This document shows positions 63,398 through 64,000 of a stretch of 64,000 nucleotides of DNA, in pieces. Position 1 is the stretch's first letter. The number at the start of each line of letters is the position of its first letter. The notes under the pieces are model-generated. The model saw only the letters and a list, made by a program, of their open reading frames with translations, had not been told where the DNA came from and searched no databases. This stretch comes from VRUE01 sp963745915 (GTDB lineage Bacteria; Actinomycetota; Thermoleophilia; Solirubrobacterales; 70-9): the NCBI GenBank assembly GCA_963745915.1, contig CAVUZA010000002.1:558001-622000 (forward strand), read 5' to 3'. The translations under genes were made by a program, and so were the position numbers.

Positions 63398-64000
63398 CGG
63401 CCCCATTCTGCCGCACCGTGGCGATGATCAGCGCCACGGCGGCGCAGAGCGAGAAGGCGGCGGCGCCCAGCGCCCAGCCGGCGTTGACGTCGCTCATGTA
63501 GTGGACGCCGAGGTAGACGCGCGAGAGGCCGACCAGGGCGGCGAGCCCGATCCCGGCGGCGACGACCGCGGCGCCGCGCGAGATCCCGGGCCGCAGCCGC
63601 ATCACGATCGTCACCGCCAGCCAGACGTAGAAGGTCGAGTAGGCGGCGTGGGCGCTGGGGAAGGAGGAGCCGCTGACGGCGACCAGGCCGCCGGCGGGCC
63701 GCGGCCGGTCGACCGCAGCCTTCAGCTCGTGCACGCCGAGGTAGATCAGCCCGATGCCGGCGACCAGCACCCCGAACTCGGCCCAGCGCCGGCGCCAGGC
63801 GAGCAGCAGCGCCGCGATCAGCGCCAGCGACCCGACCAGCGCCGGGCTGCCGAGCGCGGTCACCGCCTTGGCCAGGTCGACGAGCCAGCCGGCCTGCAGC
63901 CGTTCGACGATCTCGACCGCGGTCGTGTCGCCGGGCGTCGGCCCGGCGTCGCCGCTGACGATCACCGTGTAGGCGACGAGGACGAAGCCGGCGACGGAGA
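63357..64000 (-). CDS. PAP2-family phosphatase, 5' end outside the window
   Basis: The open frame continues past the right edge, so the start is missing. About six membrane helices and the PAP2 signature are visible: K-x6-RP in LKAAVDRPRPAGG, SGSSFPSAHAA and SRVYLGVHYMSDVNAG with the catalytic His residues. Predicted to dephosphorylate phosphatidate or undecaprenyl pyrophosphate-type lipids at the membrane. Confidence 0.85.
   Translation of the reverse strand, partial: SVAGFVLVAYTVIVSGDAGPTPGDTTAVEIVERLQAGWLVDLAKAVTALGSPALVGSLALIAALLLAWRRRWAEFGVLVAGIGLIYLGVHELKAAVDRPRPAGGLVAVSGSSFPSAHAAYSTFYVWLAVTIVMRLRPGISRGAAVVAAGIGLAALVGLSRVYLGVHYMSDVNAGWALGAAAFSLCAAVALIIATVRQNGADEPAAPGAAEDRK

Overview
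The window is high-GC actinobacterial DNA, most likely from Thermoleophilia (a Solirubrobacter/Conexibacter-like organism). This is inferred from gene content: an ECF sigma factor fused to a membrane-anchored zinc-finger anti-sigma-like tail, NHL/FecR-type and beta-propeller surface proteins, an R2lox-like oxidase, a PucR regulator, and the backbone glmU-prs / rplY-pth / mfd-SurA-like-eno-ftsB on one strand. No 16S gene is present, so placement below class is not supported.

Layout. (1) 1-7.6 kb: a surface/signalling pair (CHASE2 cyclase and NHL-repeat protein, translationally coupled) divergent from a giant secreted beta-propeller protein. (2) 7.58-8.89 kb: an IS3-family element with a nonsense codon in orfB. 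(3) 8.97-20.5 kb: a tightly overlapping minus-strand operon of two unrecognised proteins, a 1820-aa DEAD/H helicase with DUF1998-like zinc clusters, a Cas4/AddB-type PD-(D/E)XK Fe-S nuclease, and an EndoIII-like glycosylase fused to a cytosine-5 DNA methyltransferase. It resembles Druantia type II but has features I do not know from it, and it is the best candidate for an undescribed system. (4) 20.65-28.03 kb: an island inserted in the 3' end of an initiator tRNA gene (intact gene at 27953-28026, displaced 3' copy at 20741-20790). It carries a four-gene operon (coiled coil, papain/C39-like peptidase, small winged-helix-like protein, nucleotide-cyclase-like protein) and a MORC/MutL-like GHKL ATPase with a beta-class DNA methyltransferase.

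(5) 28.1-64 kb: core genome, more GC-rich. It has ppx/gppA, a TPP enzyme, tRNA-Leu, the ECF fusion, an R2lox-like gene, an MBL hydrolase, an inactive-looking rhomboid, class I aldolase, a nuclease, glycolysis/division/transcription-repair genes, translation genes (pth, rplY), precursor synthesis (glmU, prs), an HNH protein, tRNA-Gln, PucR and PAP2.

Two cross-cutting patterns stand out. First, long near-perfect palindromes (45-120 bp) occur between, and sometimes inside, genes from 36.7 to 60.3 kb, and they fall into at least two repeated families. Second, several genes need one to three single-base frame changes to read through (about 0.3, 33.0-33.9, 34.8, 49.2-49.4 and 55.1 kb). This is more consistent with indel errors in a GC-rich assembly than with mass gene decay.
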